Under the pieces are notes generated by a model that was not told where the DNA came from, made no database searches, and saw nothing but the letters and a program-made list of their open reading frames with translations. 64,000 bases of DNA, from NCBI GenBank assembly GCA_029261255.1, contig JAJDBQ010000104.1, positions 54,927 to 118,926 on the forward strand, written 5' to 3'. The position numbers and the translations under genes are program-made. This DNA comes from Nitrospirales bacterium (GTDB taxonomy: Bacteria > Nitrospirota > Nitrospiria > Nitrospirales > UBA8639). Positions 39,770-47,723 of the stretch are shown piece after piece (position 1 is the first letter of the stretch; every line of letters begins with the position of its first letter).

Positions 39770-40933
39770 CTACGGAATATGAGTCGGAATCTGCGAAGGA
39801 TTTGGTGGAGTAAAGGCTTCTGATACTCCAAACGGAAGCGCTTCAACATAGAGGGATGTGGAGGGGAACGCAAACGCCGCTCCATGCCCTTCAACAATTT
39901 CCTTGATCTTATAGGCTAAGGTTTCTTTAATACCCAACCATTCGCCCCAGACTGTCGTTTTAGTAAAACAATACAACATGATATTGATGCTCGAATCACC
40001 AAAGGTGTCGAGAAAGACGAATGTCTTAGTTTGCCGAGGGTTGGTCTCAAAGTCAGGCTGTGAATGAAGATACTCAGAAATGTCGCGAATAATTGCTTGG
40101 AGTTGATCTTGAGTCGTTCGGTATTCGACACCAATACTCCAGTAAATCCGACGTTGCGTCATACGAGAAAAATTGATGAGTGCTTCGTTGGCTAACTTTG
40201 AATTGGGGATGGTTACCAGGGCTTTATCAAAACGCCGAATTTTTGTGGCTCGAAAACCAATGGCTTCGACCGTACCTTCGACATCTGGTGTTTTAATCCA
40301 GTTTCCTTTCTCAAACAAGCGGTCGAGAAAGATCGTGAGCCCTGCAAACATATTGGCGATAAAATCCTGAGCACCCAGAGCTACTGCCATCCCGACTAGG
40401 CCTAAGCTTCCCAATACCGCAGCCACATTAAATCCCCATTCTTGAAAAATTGCTGCGATTCCCAAGCAGACGATGATCGCTTTGACTAATTTAACGAAGA
40501 AACCCTTCACCGTTTCGTGCATGCTTTCACTGCCGAATAGACCAATGGCTCTATCGAAGAGAGCGGAAAGCGGGTCAATGACTCGATATATGGCCCAGAA
40601 CAGTGTTAACGCAATGAGAGATCGAACAAATTGTGAGAGGAGATGGTCCCCAGTGTCGGATAATCCCACGAACTGTCCGGCGAAATAGAGGCCAATGACG
40701 ACAAAGGCAAACTCAAGAGGGTGCTCGAGGGCGGCAATGACCTGATCATCCACATCCGTCTGAGTTTTTTTGGCCAAGTGCTTGAGTGATTTCATCACGG
40801 TTAGGAAAAATAGACGTCTCGCAAAAATAAAGAGGAGAAAGATGCCTATGGCTTGAAAAATTTCACCTAAGTTTGTTCCGAAGACCCCAATGTCCCAGAC
40901 TGCTTGAAATTCTTTTCCGAATCCTTCAATCAT
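39770..40933 (-). CDS. MscS-family mechanosensitive ion channel
   Basis: Inner-membrane channel of 387 residues with about five hydrophobic segments. The pore-lining helix and beta domain are recognisable: VAAVLGSLGLVGMAVALGAQ, DFIANMFAGLTIFLDR, then VEGTVEAIGFRATKIRR and VTIPNSKLANEALIN. It would release osmolytes on hypoosmotic shock. Length is between E. coli MscS (286) and the larger YbdG-type members. The 205 bases between its stop and the radical SAM gene hold no recognised feature. Confidence 0.9.
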   Translation of the reverse strand: MIEGFGKEFQAVWDIGVFGTNLGEIFQAIGIFLLFIFARRLFFLTVMKSLKHLAKKTQTDVDDQVIAALEHPLEFAFVVIGLYFAGQFVGLSDTGDHLLSQFVRSLIALTLFWAIYRVIDPLSALFDRAIGLFGSESMHETVKGFFVKLVKAIIVCLGIAAIFQEWGFNVAAVLGSLGLVGMAVALGAQDFIANMFAGLTIFLDRLFEKGNWIKTPDVEGTVEAIGFRATKIRRFDKALVTIPNSKLANEALINFSRMTQRRIYWSIGVEYRTTQDQLQAIIRDISEYLHSQPDFETNPRQTKTFVFLDTFGDSSINIMLYCFTKTTVWGEWLGIKETLAYKIKEIVEGHGAAFAFPSTSLYVEALPFGVSEAFTPPNPSQIPTHIP

Positions 40934-41033
40934 GTAATCTCAAACTTTCGTGAGTGTAAGTGTCAATGGCTAATACCGATATTGGCCGTGCAGGTGAACG
41001 CGCTCAAGTACTCAGTGTACGTGGTCGAGGTCT

Positions 41034-41939
41034 TCATTCAAGCTGTTTACGAAATTTAGCAAAATTTTGTTGTTGAGCCTTACTCACAGTGGGATAGTGC
41101 ACGTTTCGTTTCTTAAGGCTTTTCGTGATTATTTCTGCAACGGTCATGCGCATGAACGGTTTGTTGTCGGCAGGAATGGCATACCAAGGAGCCCAGGGTC
41201 GTGAGGTCGCATTGAGCGCGTCTTCATAGGCGCGCATGTAATGTGTCCAGAGTTTCCGTTCTTCAAGATCCTGTTGTGAAAATTTCCAATGTTTTTCTGG
41301 CTCCTTTAAGCGCGAGAGCAGGCGTCGCCCTTGTTCTTCTTTCGAAACATGAAGCCAAAATTTCAAAATAATGGTTCCATTGTTAGCAAGATGGAGCTCG
41401 TGATGACGAATGGATTCATAACGTTCTTCCCATACGTTCGGACTGATGGGTAAGGGAAGTTTTTGGGTGTTGAGGTATTCAGGGTGGACTCGAACGACTA
41501 AGACTTCTTCATAATAACTTCGATTGAAAATGCCAATACGTCCTCGTTCGGGAAGACGACAGGTCGTACGCCACAAAAAATCATGGTCTAACTCGTGATG
41601 CGACGGTTGTTTAAATGAGAAAACTTGACAGCCAGCAGGATTGATCCCTTGCATGACAGCGCGGATAGTGCCGTCTTTTCCTGCCGCATCCATGGCTTGA
41701 AAAACCAAGAGTAGGGAATATTGATCATGGGCGTAGAATTTACGCTGTAATTCATCCAAATTCTTAACGGACTTTTTCAGCCGCTTTTCACAAAGCTTTT
41801 TTGCCGGAGCTGACTCTGGAGGATCGGTCGGAGCGAGATGAGCGCGAAAAGAATTATCTGTCGGGACTAAATAAGGATGAGGAAGGGCTTCAAACATTCC
41901 TAAGCGTGGTTGCAATAATGAGTGTTTCAAGGCAGGCAT
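41034..41939 (-). CDS. ppk2: Polyphosphate kinase 2 family protein (PPK2)
   Basis: 301-residue P-loop kinase. Walker A is MDAAGKDGT (about residues 83-91); the lid and PPK2 core contain PSHHELDHDFLWR and GRIGIFNRSYYEEVLVVRVHP. These enzymes use polyphosphate to phosphorylate nucleoside mono- or diphosphates. The length and single domain fit the class I/III group, which acts on NDP or AMP. A decayed dodecin gene lies just upstream in the same direction, separated by 31 bases. Confidence 0.9.
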   Translation of the reverse strand: MPALKHSLLQPRLGMFEALPHPYLVPTDNSFRAHLAPTDPPESAPAKKLCEKRLKKSVKNLDELQRKFYAHDQYSLLLVFQAMDAAGKDGTIRAVMQGINPAGCQVFSFKQPSHHELDHDFLWRTTCRLPERGRIGIFNRSYYEEVLVVRVHPEYLNTQKLPLPISPNVWEERYESIRHHELHLANNGTIILKFWLHVSKEEQGRRLLSRLKEPEKHWKFSQQDLEERKLWTHYMRAYEDALNATSRPWAPWYAIPADNKPFMRMTVAEIITKSLKKRNVHYPTVSKAQQQNFAKFRKQLE

Positions 41940-41970
41940 TGAGCAACAATGCCCGCCTTTTGGGAGATGG

Positions 41971-42174
41971 TTAATTTGCCAGAATAAACGTAATTTTCAT
42001 GAAGACACGATATTGTGTGATCTTCCCTTTTTCAATGATGACGGATTGGTCTTTTCCCCACGCGCCGGACACATTTTTCATTGTCTTATTTGCGCGCTTA
42101 ACACCGACAGCAATCACATGCACAAATCATTTTGGCGAACTAACAATCATTTCTGTGACACGAGCAAGAGCCAT
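41971..42174 (-). pseudogene. Dodecin gene interrupted by in-frame TGA
   Basis: The strong ribosome site AGGAGGT precedes ATG at 42174. The frame reads MALARVTEMIVSSPK, then TGA (42129-42127), then continues in the same frame as VHVIAVGVKRANKTMKNVSG, AWGKDQSVIIEKGKITQYRV and FMKITFIL, with stop at 41971. This covers a whole dodecin (about 67 residues), including the GAW tryptophan that stacks on flavin. In family members the TGA position is normally Ser, so one C-to-G change in TCA would create it. No other disruption is present, which indicates a recent loss, readthrough or a base-call error. Confidence 0.85.
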
Positions 42175-42571
42175 TTGAACCTCCTGGTAGATAAGAAAAG
42201 TTGGGGTACTTCAGAATGGAACAACGATGAAATCTGGTCCAATCTTCCTGCCTGAGGGAGTAGGAATGAGTCGTGTGCTCAATATCAAGAGAAATGCTCA
42301 TGATGTGTCGGTATGCCGCTTCTATAGGCAAGGAAAGAGTAAAAGAAATATATCCTTTCGTCAATCAGTCCATGATGAGTTCTTTTAGTAAAGAACAATG
42401 AAACAGGTTTCTTGTTATTAAAGGATCAGTCTTTCTTTTTGAAAGAATGAAGATGGGAAAAAGACTGGTCGTCAGATGCGATGTGAATGAGGGTTTTGTT
42501 CTGGACACCGGCGTCGATTATGATAGGATTCATATACTGCAAGACAGTCTTAGCTACCAGGAGGAATAACG
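42175..42571. other. Intergenic gap between divergent genes
   Basis: About 400 bases between the dodecin remnant (-) and the small lipoprotein gene (+). It should contain divergent promoters. No additional gene or hairpin was recognised. Confidence 0.45.
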
Positions 42572-42955
42572 ATGAAAAATTGGGTCAAATGTTTTGGGCT
42601 ATTCAGCATCGGTATAGGATTCATCGGTTGTGCAACCCAGGCGCCAGAAATGAACACGCGTCAGGCCGATATTGGGTTGGGGATCGTGGAAGGCACAAAA
42701 GGCTTTCAAATGTTACAGGAAGATCTCACTATGAGAAAGGATGTTGTCAGATCAGTGCGGGGGCAAGTGCATCATTTCGAAGGTGCAGCATATGTTGTAC
42801 ATACAGAAAACCAGAGTGAAGTCCGACTTCCTGTCGATGAAAACACCAGGATTGACCGTCCTGCCCATAAAGGGGATTGGATTGATGCCTATGTGAATGA
42901 AGGCGGGCTTGCTATTGTCATTCGAAATGTCGATGATCAGATTAATCTAGAGTAA
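42572..42955 (+). CDS. Small predicted lipoprotein of unknown function
   Basis: 127 residues with a signal peptide and lipobox (FIGCAT, Cys about residue 20), so it is probably anchored in a membrane leaflet. The mature part is a small, probably beta-rich domain: VRSVRGQVHHFEGAAYVVHT, VRLPVDENTRIDRPAHKGDW. That pattern resembles the short OB-like domains of bacterial periplasmic proteins (NirD/YgiW-like); this is only an impression. A strong AGGAGGA ribosome site lies seven bases before the ATG. No functional partner is evident among its neighbours. Confidence 0.8.
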   Translation: MKNWVKCFGLFSIGIGFIGCATQAPEMNTRQADIGLGIVEGTKGFQMLQEDLTMRKDVVRSVRGQVHHFEGAAYVVHTENQSEVRLPVDENTRIDRPAHKGDWIDAYVNEGGLAIVIRNVDDQINLE

Positions 42956-43150
42956 GCCAATCCTGCCGCCTTACATTCCTAACCCCCTCTCTTTATCAAC
43001 TGTCGGTCTTCATACGTAATTGTTGAGAAGCGCCGCCTGTTCTAGGAAATCTCTAAGAAGTTCAACTCAATAGCTATATGCTGAAAAGTCCTTGATCGAC
43101 TGATTTGATTGAGCTAAATCTTGATCTCACAAATAATGCGAGAACTGGGC

Positions 43151-44548
43151 TTACGCATCGTGGGTGGAGTCGGGTTTCGGAACTTCAACCTCCATACCAG
43201 GAAATTCGTCACGAAGGGTCATGGCAAAAGCGAGAGATTGTCGTTCTTCTCCGTGAACCACGAACACTTTTTGTGGATGTGGGCGTATCGCGCGAACATA
43301 GGCCAGCAAATCGTTGCGATCCGCATGAGCTGAAAATCCATTCATTCGAACGATCTGCGCACGTCGTCTAGTTGGCTTTCCAAAAATTGGCACGGTATCC
43401 CATTCCTCAACGAGCTTTCGCCCCAGAGTATGTTCAGCTTGAAAACCCACGATGACAATCACGTTCGATTCGTCTTCAATGGCATGCTTAAGGTGATGGA
43501 CCACGCGTCCACCTTCACACATGCCTGATGCGGAAATGATCACACAGGGCCCTTTCCGTCGGTTCAACAACTTACTGTCTTTGGCGGTCGACACAAATTT
43601 GATATATTTGGCCGAAAAGATATCCCCGGTAGCCGTAAACGTGCGGTACGTGTCTTCGTCATAACATTCCGGGTGCTTACGGAAGACCTTGGTGGCTTTC
43701 AATGCCAGGGGGGAGTCGATAAAAATGGGAATGGGATCGACTTCTCCATTTTGCACTAACTGCTTAATGTGCATGACGATATCTTGTGTACGCCCAACAG
43801 AAAATGCGGGCACAATAATCTTGCTTTTATGCTGAATGGCATGTTGAACAAGTTGTTTGGCGATATCCTTACGCTGATCTTTTTCGTCACTATGTAGGCG
43901 GTCCCCGTAGGTTGATTCGATAATGAGGACATCACATGGTGGAGGGGGATTCGGGTCTCGAAGAATGGGCATGTTGGCACGACCCAAGTCTCCTGAAAAC
44001 AGCAGAGAGGTGGAATTTCCACGATTGCGATGTTGGAGCCAAATAGCCGACGAGCCAATAATATGACCTGCATCATGAAATCTGGCAGTCACATTCGTCG
44101 AGAGGGAGACTGGTCGCATATAGGCGGCACCCTGGAATTGTTTGACAATTTTCTGGGCATGGTCACGTGTATACATGGGACTCACGCATTTTCGTCCACG
44201 ACGATGTTCAAGTTTATTCACGTACCGGCAATCATTTTCTTGAATGCGTGCGGAGTCGGCTAACAAAATCTCCGTCAAATCAGCCGTAGCACTGGTCATA
44301 TGGACGGCACCTCTAAATTTCCCCTTTGCTAGCATGGGGAGGGCGCCAGAATGATCAATGTGGGCATGTGAAAGGCAGACGGTATCGACAGACTTTGGAT
44401 CGAACCCCAAGTGCTGATTGCGTTCTCGGGCTTGATCTCGGCGACCTTGGAACATGCCACAGTCGAGGAGGATTCGTGTTTTGCCGGCATCGACCACATG
44501 TCGGCTCCCTGTCACCGATCGAGCTGCACCGTGAAAGGATAGTTTCAT
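43151..44548 (-). CDS. Beta-CASP metallo-beta-lactamase fold ribonuclease-like protein
   Basis: 465 residues with the MBL zinc motif SHAHIDHSGALP (H61, H63, D65, H66) and DAGHIIGSS (third metal motif). A beta-CASP domain (IPAFSVGRTQDIV) and the C-terminal MNGFSAHADR and VHGE motifs follow. This layout matches RNA-processing enzymes such as CPSF73-like bacterial RNases (TTHA0252 type). It probably cleaves RNA. The start codon overlaps the end of the upstream LOG-family gene by four bases, so the two are co-expressed. Confidence 0.9.
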   Translation of the reverse strand: MKLSFHGAARSVTGSRHVVDAGKTRILLDCGMFQGRRDQARERNQHLGFDPKSVDTVCLSHAHIDHSGALPMLAKGKFRGAVHMTSATADLTEILLADSARIQENDCRYVNKLEHRRGRKCVSPMYTRDHAQKIVKQFQGAAYMRPVSLSTNVTARFHDAGHIIGSSAIWLQHRNRGNSTSLLFSGDLGRANMPILRDPNPPPPCDVLIIESTYGDRLHSDEKDQRKDIAKQLVQHAIQHKSKIIVPAFSVGRTQDIVMHIKQLVQNGEVDPIPIFIDSPLALKATKVFRKHPECYDEDTYRTFTATGDIFSAKYIKFVSTAKDSKLLNRRKGPCVIISASGMCEGGRVVHHLKHAIEDESNVIVIVGFQAEHTLGRKLVEEWDTVPIFGKPTRRRAQIVRMNGFSAHADRNDLLAYVRAIRPHPQKVFVVHGEERQSLAFAMTLRDEFPGMEVEVPKPDSTHDA

Positions 44549-45375
44549 GAGTCATGCCCTCCTTGATGTTCTCTCATAATTATTGTCCAAGCTTCCCCTG
44601 CGGTTTCGGCAAAATGAAATAATGACAAATCCTTTGGACTAATCAGGCCATACTCCACAAATTTTTTCCAATTGATGAGGTCTTCCCAGTAGGATTTTCC
44701 GATTAAGACCACAGAAACGCCCTGTACTTTCCCCGTTTGGAGAAGGGTCAACGTTTCAAAGAGCTCATCCATGGTTCCGAACCCGCCTGGGAAGACGACC
44801 AGGGCTTTAGCCCGATAGAGAAAATGCATTTTGCGAAGAGCAAAGTAGCGGAATTGAAAGCAGAGGTTGGGAGTGATATAGGGATTCGGGGCTTGTTCAA
44901 AGGGCAGGTCAATATTGAGGCCAATGGATTTCGCACCCACATCTGCTGCGCCACGATTACCCGCCTCCATGATGCCAGGTCCTCCGCCCGTCACGATGAC
45001 ATATTCACAGCGCCCGTCCAGTTGGCACGCAGAAGACACCAGACGCCCAAATTCGCGTGCTTCATCATAATAGGGAGCTAAGGCTAATTGATTTTTGGCA
45101 ATAATGACGGCCTGTTGTTTGTCAGGATCCTTGGGGGATTGGGCGCAGGCCTTTTCAGTTTCGGCTAATTTTGCTAGTGCAGCTTGTGGTTCCATGAGAC
45201 GAGCACTGCCAAAAACCACGATCGTGGATTCAATGCCCTCATCTTGATGAATCAACTCTGATTTCGACCATTCCAGTTGGAGCCGAGCCGCACGCAACTC
45301 GTCTCGTTGTAGAAACTCAGAATCGGAATCCGCTCGGATATAGGATGGTGAGGATGATTGCGGTGAATCTGACAT
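44545..45375 (-). CDS. LOG-family nucleotide-binding protein (TIGR00730-like)
   Basis: Rossmann-like protein of about 276 residues. The two family motifs are GGGPGIMEAGNRGA (about residue 130) and PGGFGTMDELFE (about 215). The family contains cytokinin-activating phosphoribohydrolases (LOG) and AMP/IMP nucleosidases of the PpnN type. An N-terminal extension of about 50 residues before VVFGSARLMEPQ is seen in the larger bacterial members. ATG at 45375 is chosen over GTG at 45381. Translationally coupled to the beta-CASP gene downstream. Confidence 0.85.
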   Translation of the reverse strand: MSDSPQSSSPSYIRADSDSEFLQRDELRAARLQLEWSKSELIHQDEGIESTIVVFGSARLMEPQAALAKLAETEKACAQSPKDPDKQQAVIIAKNQLALAPYYDEAREFGRLVSSACQLDGRCEYVIVTGGGPGIMEAGNRGAADVGAKSIGLNIDLPFEQAPNPYITPNLCFQFRYFALRKMHFLYRAKALVVFPGGFGTMDELFETLTLLQTGKVQGVSVVLIGKSYWEDLINWKKFVEYGLISPKDLSLFHFAETAGEAWTIIMREHQGGHDS

Positions 45376-45534
45376 AGACACACAAGGTGCTGGGTAAAAG
45401 AGGGGAGTGAAGAAGTATAAACCTCTCTAGCAAAAATAGGAACTGCTCAGGGGATGGCCAATAAAATTTCAGAGATATGATTTCCCTGGATATTGGAGCT
45501 AGTGGAGGCCGTAGAATCTAGCTACAATCCACGT

Positions 45535-46020
45535 ATGACACTAACTGATCTCATTCTTACGTGGATTCATCTTATCGCAGCAACCTTTTGGATAGGTGGG
45601 ATGTTATTTCTGTCCTTGGTCGCCGTTCCGCTTCTTAAAAAGGACTCTGACCCGTCGTCGGCCCAACGCGGGTTTATCAATCAAGCCAGGAGGTTCCGAA
45701 CTTTAGTTTGGATGGCCCTGACACTGCTGGTTATCACAGGAGCTATTCTTCTTCCCAATCACGTCGATCTCTCCGGCTCTCTTGCAGCCTGGCCGTCCGT
45801 AGTTCTGCTTAAATTACTTCTCGTTCTGCTGCTCGTTGTCGCGTCCCTGGCACATGACAAATTTCTTGCACCCAAAGTTCGAACACTCAAACGCAAGCCA
45901 GCTGCTGAGTTAACGAGTCTAGAACAAATTCTTCTCCGATGCTCTCCTCTCATTGGCCGTCTCACGTTGTTGTTGGGATTGGCCATTCTCTTCGTCGCCG
46001 TCCTCCTTGCTAGGTTTTGA
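45535..46020 (+). CDS. CopD-like small integral membrane protein
   Basis: About 161 residues with four membrane helices. The N-terminal DLILTWIHLIAATFWIGGML carries the conserved His and Trp of the CopD/DUF2269-type family, linked to copper or heme handling. The start is uncertain: TTG at 45493 and GTG at 45502 are in frame upstream, but the family fold begins at the ATG at 45535. Transcribed away from the LOG gene, with a 100-base divergent promoter region. Confidence 0.75.
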   Translation: MTLTDLILTWIHLIAATFWIGGMLFLSLVAVPLLKKDSDPSSAQRGFINQARRFRTLVWMALTLLVITGAILLPNHVDLSGSLAAWPSVVLLKLLLVLLLVVASLAHDKFLAPKVRTLKRKPAAELTSLEQILLRCSPLIGRLTLLLGLAILFVAVLLARF

Positions 46021-46567
46021 TTCCATTTTTTAAACAAATTATTTGGATCGGTACGGTTAAAGCACAGTCGGCAACTTTGAACGATTCGTGCGATCAAAGT
46101 AGTACTTTTTCTCATTTTTGTTCGCTTTGAAAATTAAAATAGTATCTAAAGAGATACATATTTTATCTTTTAGATACAAATTTAAAGAAATCGTCTGCAT
46201 ATTGAATGGTCTGCCGCAACTATTTACTGGTTCTTTCTAGAGTAATATTGGTTGCAAGCCAAAACACAGAGGAGGGCCAGTCCTTTGGTCTATAGGTTGC
46301 AACGTTTGTTGAAAAAAAGTTTTTTGACATTAACTATAGAAACCATTACGCAGTTAAAGTTTGTGTTTGACTAATGCAAGATTACTTACAACCGCTATTC
46401 GATCATTTTTTAAAAGATTCTTATTGTAAAATCTATTTTTCCCCTACTGCTATATTAAAAAGGAAAACCGTATGTTGCGAATATTATTTCTATTCGCAAC
46501 CTCCCCCAGTGTTTCCTTTGATGTAAATTTATTTGTTTCTGAGTAATTCATTAAAGGGGAGTAACGT
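46021..46567. other. AT-rich intergenic region with several inverted repeats
   Basis: About 550 very AT-rich bases upstream of the LuxR-type regulator. GTATCTAAA and its complement TTTAGATAC recur around 46141-46176 and could form alternative hairpins. A longer inverted repeat at 46474-46500 is listed separately. No coding frame is convincing. Confidence 0.45.
46474..46500. repeat. Inverted repeat with 10-bp arms upstream of the regulator gene
   Basis: GTTGCGAATA and TATTCGCAAC are perfect complements separated by seven bases and lie about 70 bases before the LuxR-type regulator start. No T-run follows, so an operator (possibly for autoregulation) is more likely than a terminator. Function inferred from position only. 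Confidence 0.45.
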
Positions 46568-47224
46568 ATGAAAAAAATTGATGTGCTTCTAATTCATCCA
46601 GATCGTATCTATCATGATCTTCTTAGTTCATTTTTCACCGCAATGCCCAAATTTTGTTTGTTGGGACAATATTTAAGTTGCAAAGATTTCATAGACAATA
46701 TGGGTGGGAAGCAATTAAATCCTCTAATTTGTGTGTTGGGATTACCCCTGGTTGGAGGAGAAGGGCGAAGCACGTGGCTGAAACAAGAAGCGAATCAAAT
46801 ACGAGTATTATTTTCAAAAAGTAAGATACTGATTATGGGTCAAGAAACGGAAGAAGAAGTTCTTGAATGCATAAAATTTGGTGCATTAGGTTATTGTATG
46901 CGGAGTGCATCTTTGAATGTTTTCATTGAAACACTTCACGCGATGGCAGAGGGAAACAGTCTTTGTTCGCCAAAGATTACGGCAGCGTTATTTTCTCAGG
47001 CAGCTGAACAGGCTTCAATGGAAGTGGCGCTCACCTCTAGAGAACAGGAAATGCTGCAATTCCTCAATCGAGGCTGTTCCAATAAAGAAATTGCCATAGA
47101 ATTGAATCTTTCAGTTCAAACAATCAAGAATCATGTTCATAATCTTCTTCAAAAATTAAAACTTGAAGGACGTAGGGAAGCTGTACGATTCGCGAAGGAG
47201 CATAGGCTTCTTAAGGTTATATAG
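46568..47224 (+). CDS. LuxR-family regulator with degenerate receiver domain
   Basis: 218 residues arranged like a NarL-type response regulator. The N-terminal receiver-like domain starts VLLIHPDRIYHDLL, but the strand that should hold the phospho-acceptor Asp reads ICVLGLPLVGGEG (Asp replaced by Gly), and the conserved Lys near residue 115 is Arg. The C-terminal LuxR helix-turn-helix is intact: LTSREQEMLQFLNRG, NKEIAIELNLSVQTIKNHVH. It therefore probably does not respond to phosphorylation. It lies about 500 bases before the subtilisin-like gene and is a candidate regulator of the peptide locus. GGGGAG precedes the ATG. Confidence 0.87.
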   Translation: MKKIDVLLIHPDRIYHDLLSSFFTAMPKFCLLGQYLSCKDFIDNMGGKQLNPLICVLGLPLVGGEGRSTWLKQEANQIRVLFSKSKILIMGQETEEEVLECIKFGALGYCMRSASLNVFIETLHAMAEGNSLCSPKITAALFSQAAEQASMEVALTSREQEMLQFLNRGCSNKEIAIELNLSVQTIKNHVHNLLQKLKLEGRREAVRFAKEHRLLKVI

Positions 47225-47463
47225 CCCATTCCTTCTCATATATTTCATTTCTGAAAACGCTTCTACTAGCCCATAGCCTCAAAGCTTTGCTCAAAGGCCG
47301 ATAGATTTCTTTGACCCTGAAAAACTTCAAAGTGAGAAACATCCGCTCTAGAACTTGTCGGACATCTTCTCAAGAGAGTCATTTTCGAATTGTCGATGAC
47401 CATATCAGTAAGTACCTCGCGTCGTAGCCTGCCTGTCTAAATCATTTCGATTATCTAAGCAAT

Positions 47464-47490
47464 ACTTCATTCCTATGGAAGGAATGAAGT
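47464..47490. repeat. Inverted repeat with perfect 11-bp arms
   Basis: ACTTCATTCCT and AGGAATGAAGT are separated by five bases and followed by TTTACAGTTTTG. It could terminate the regulator transcript or act as an operator; the following T content is too interrupted for a canonical terminator. Confidence 0.45.
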
Positions 47491-47649
47491 TTACAGTTTT
47501 GTTGAAACCAAAGAATTTTTCTCAGTGACTATAGTAAGTTTTTCGCTGGCATTCAGTATTTCAAAAGCCAGAATATACATCACGCTCAAGTGCTGAGTAC
47601 TAGTACTTCTTTTTTGATAATTAGACCAATTTCTAGATGAGAGGTCTAT

Positions 47650-47677
47650 TTGAAAGATATACAAGAAGAATTATATT
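47650..47677 (+). promoter_or_regulatory. Candidate sigma-70 promoter for the PatG-like protease
   Basis: TTGAAA at 47650-47655 and TATATT at 47672-47677 are separated by 16 bases, each one or two bases from consensus. They lie about 45 bases before the ATG at 47724. Assigned by pattern and position only. Confidence 0.45.
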
Positions 47678-47723
47678 GCTCTCACTGATTTAGTTTTATT
47701 CATCGTGTTTTACGAGCATAGTC

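Larger units (their letters stand above)
47225..47723. other. Regulatory region upstream of the PatG-like protease
   Basis: About 500 AT-rich bases without a gene. It contains an inverted repeat with 11-bp arms (47464-47490), the palindrome AGTACTAGTACT near 47600 and a good promoter candidate (47650-47677), the first and last listed separately. The density of symmetric sequences suggests controlled expression of the peptide locus. Confidence 0.5.

Noticed and set aside
39562..39897. A 111-codon open frame on the - strand between the radical SAM and MscS genes
   Set aside because: Most of it overlaps the C-terminal coding part of the MscS gene in another frame, and the composition (Arg/His-rich) is not protein-like.
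42127..42129. TGA in dodecin as a selenocysteine codon
   Set aside because: The family has Ser, not Cys, at this position and no selenocysteine insertion hairpin was evident after the codon.
42013..42255. An 80-codon open frame on the + strand
   Set aside because: It is antisense to the recognisable dodecin sequence, which explains its length.
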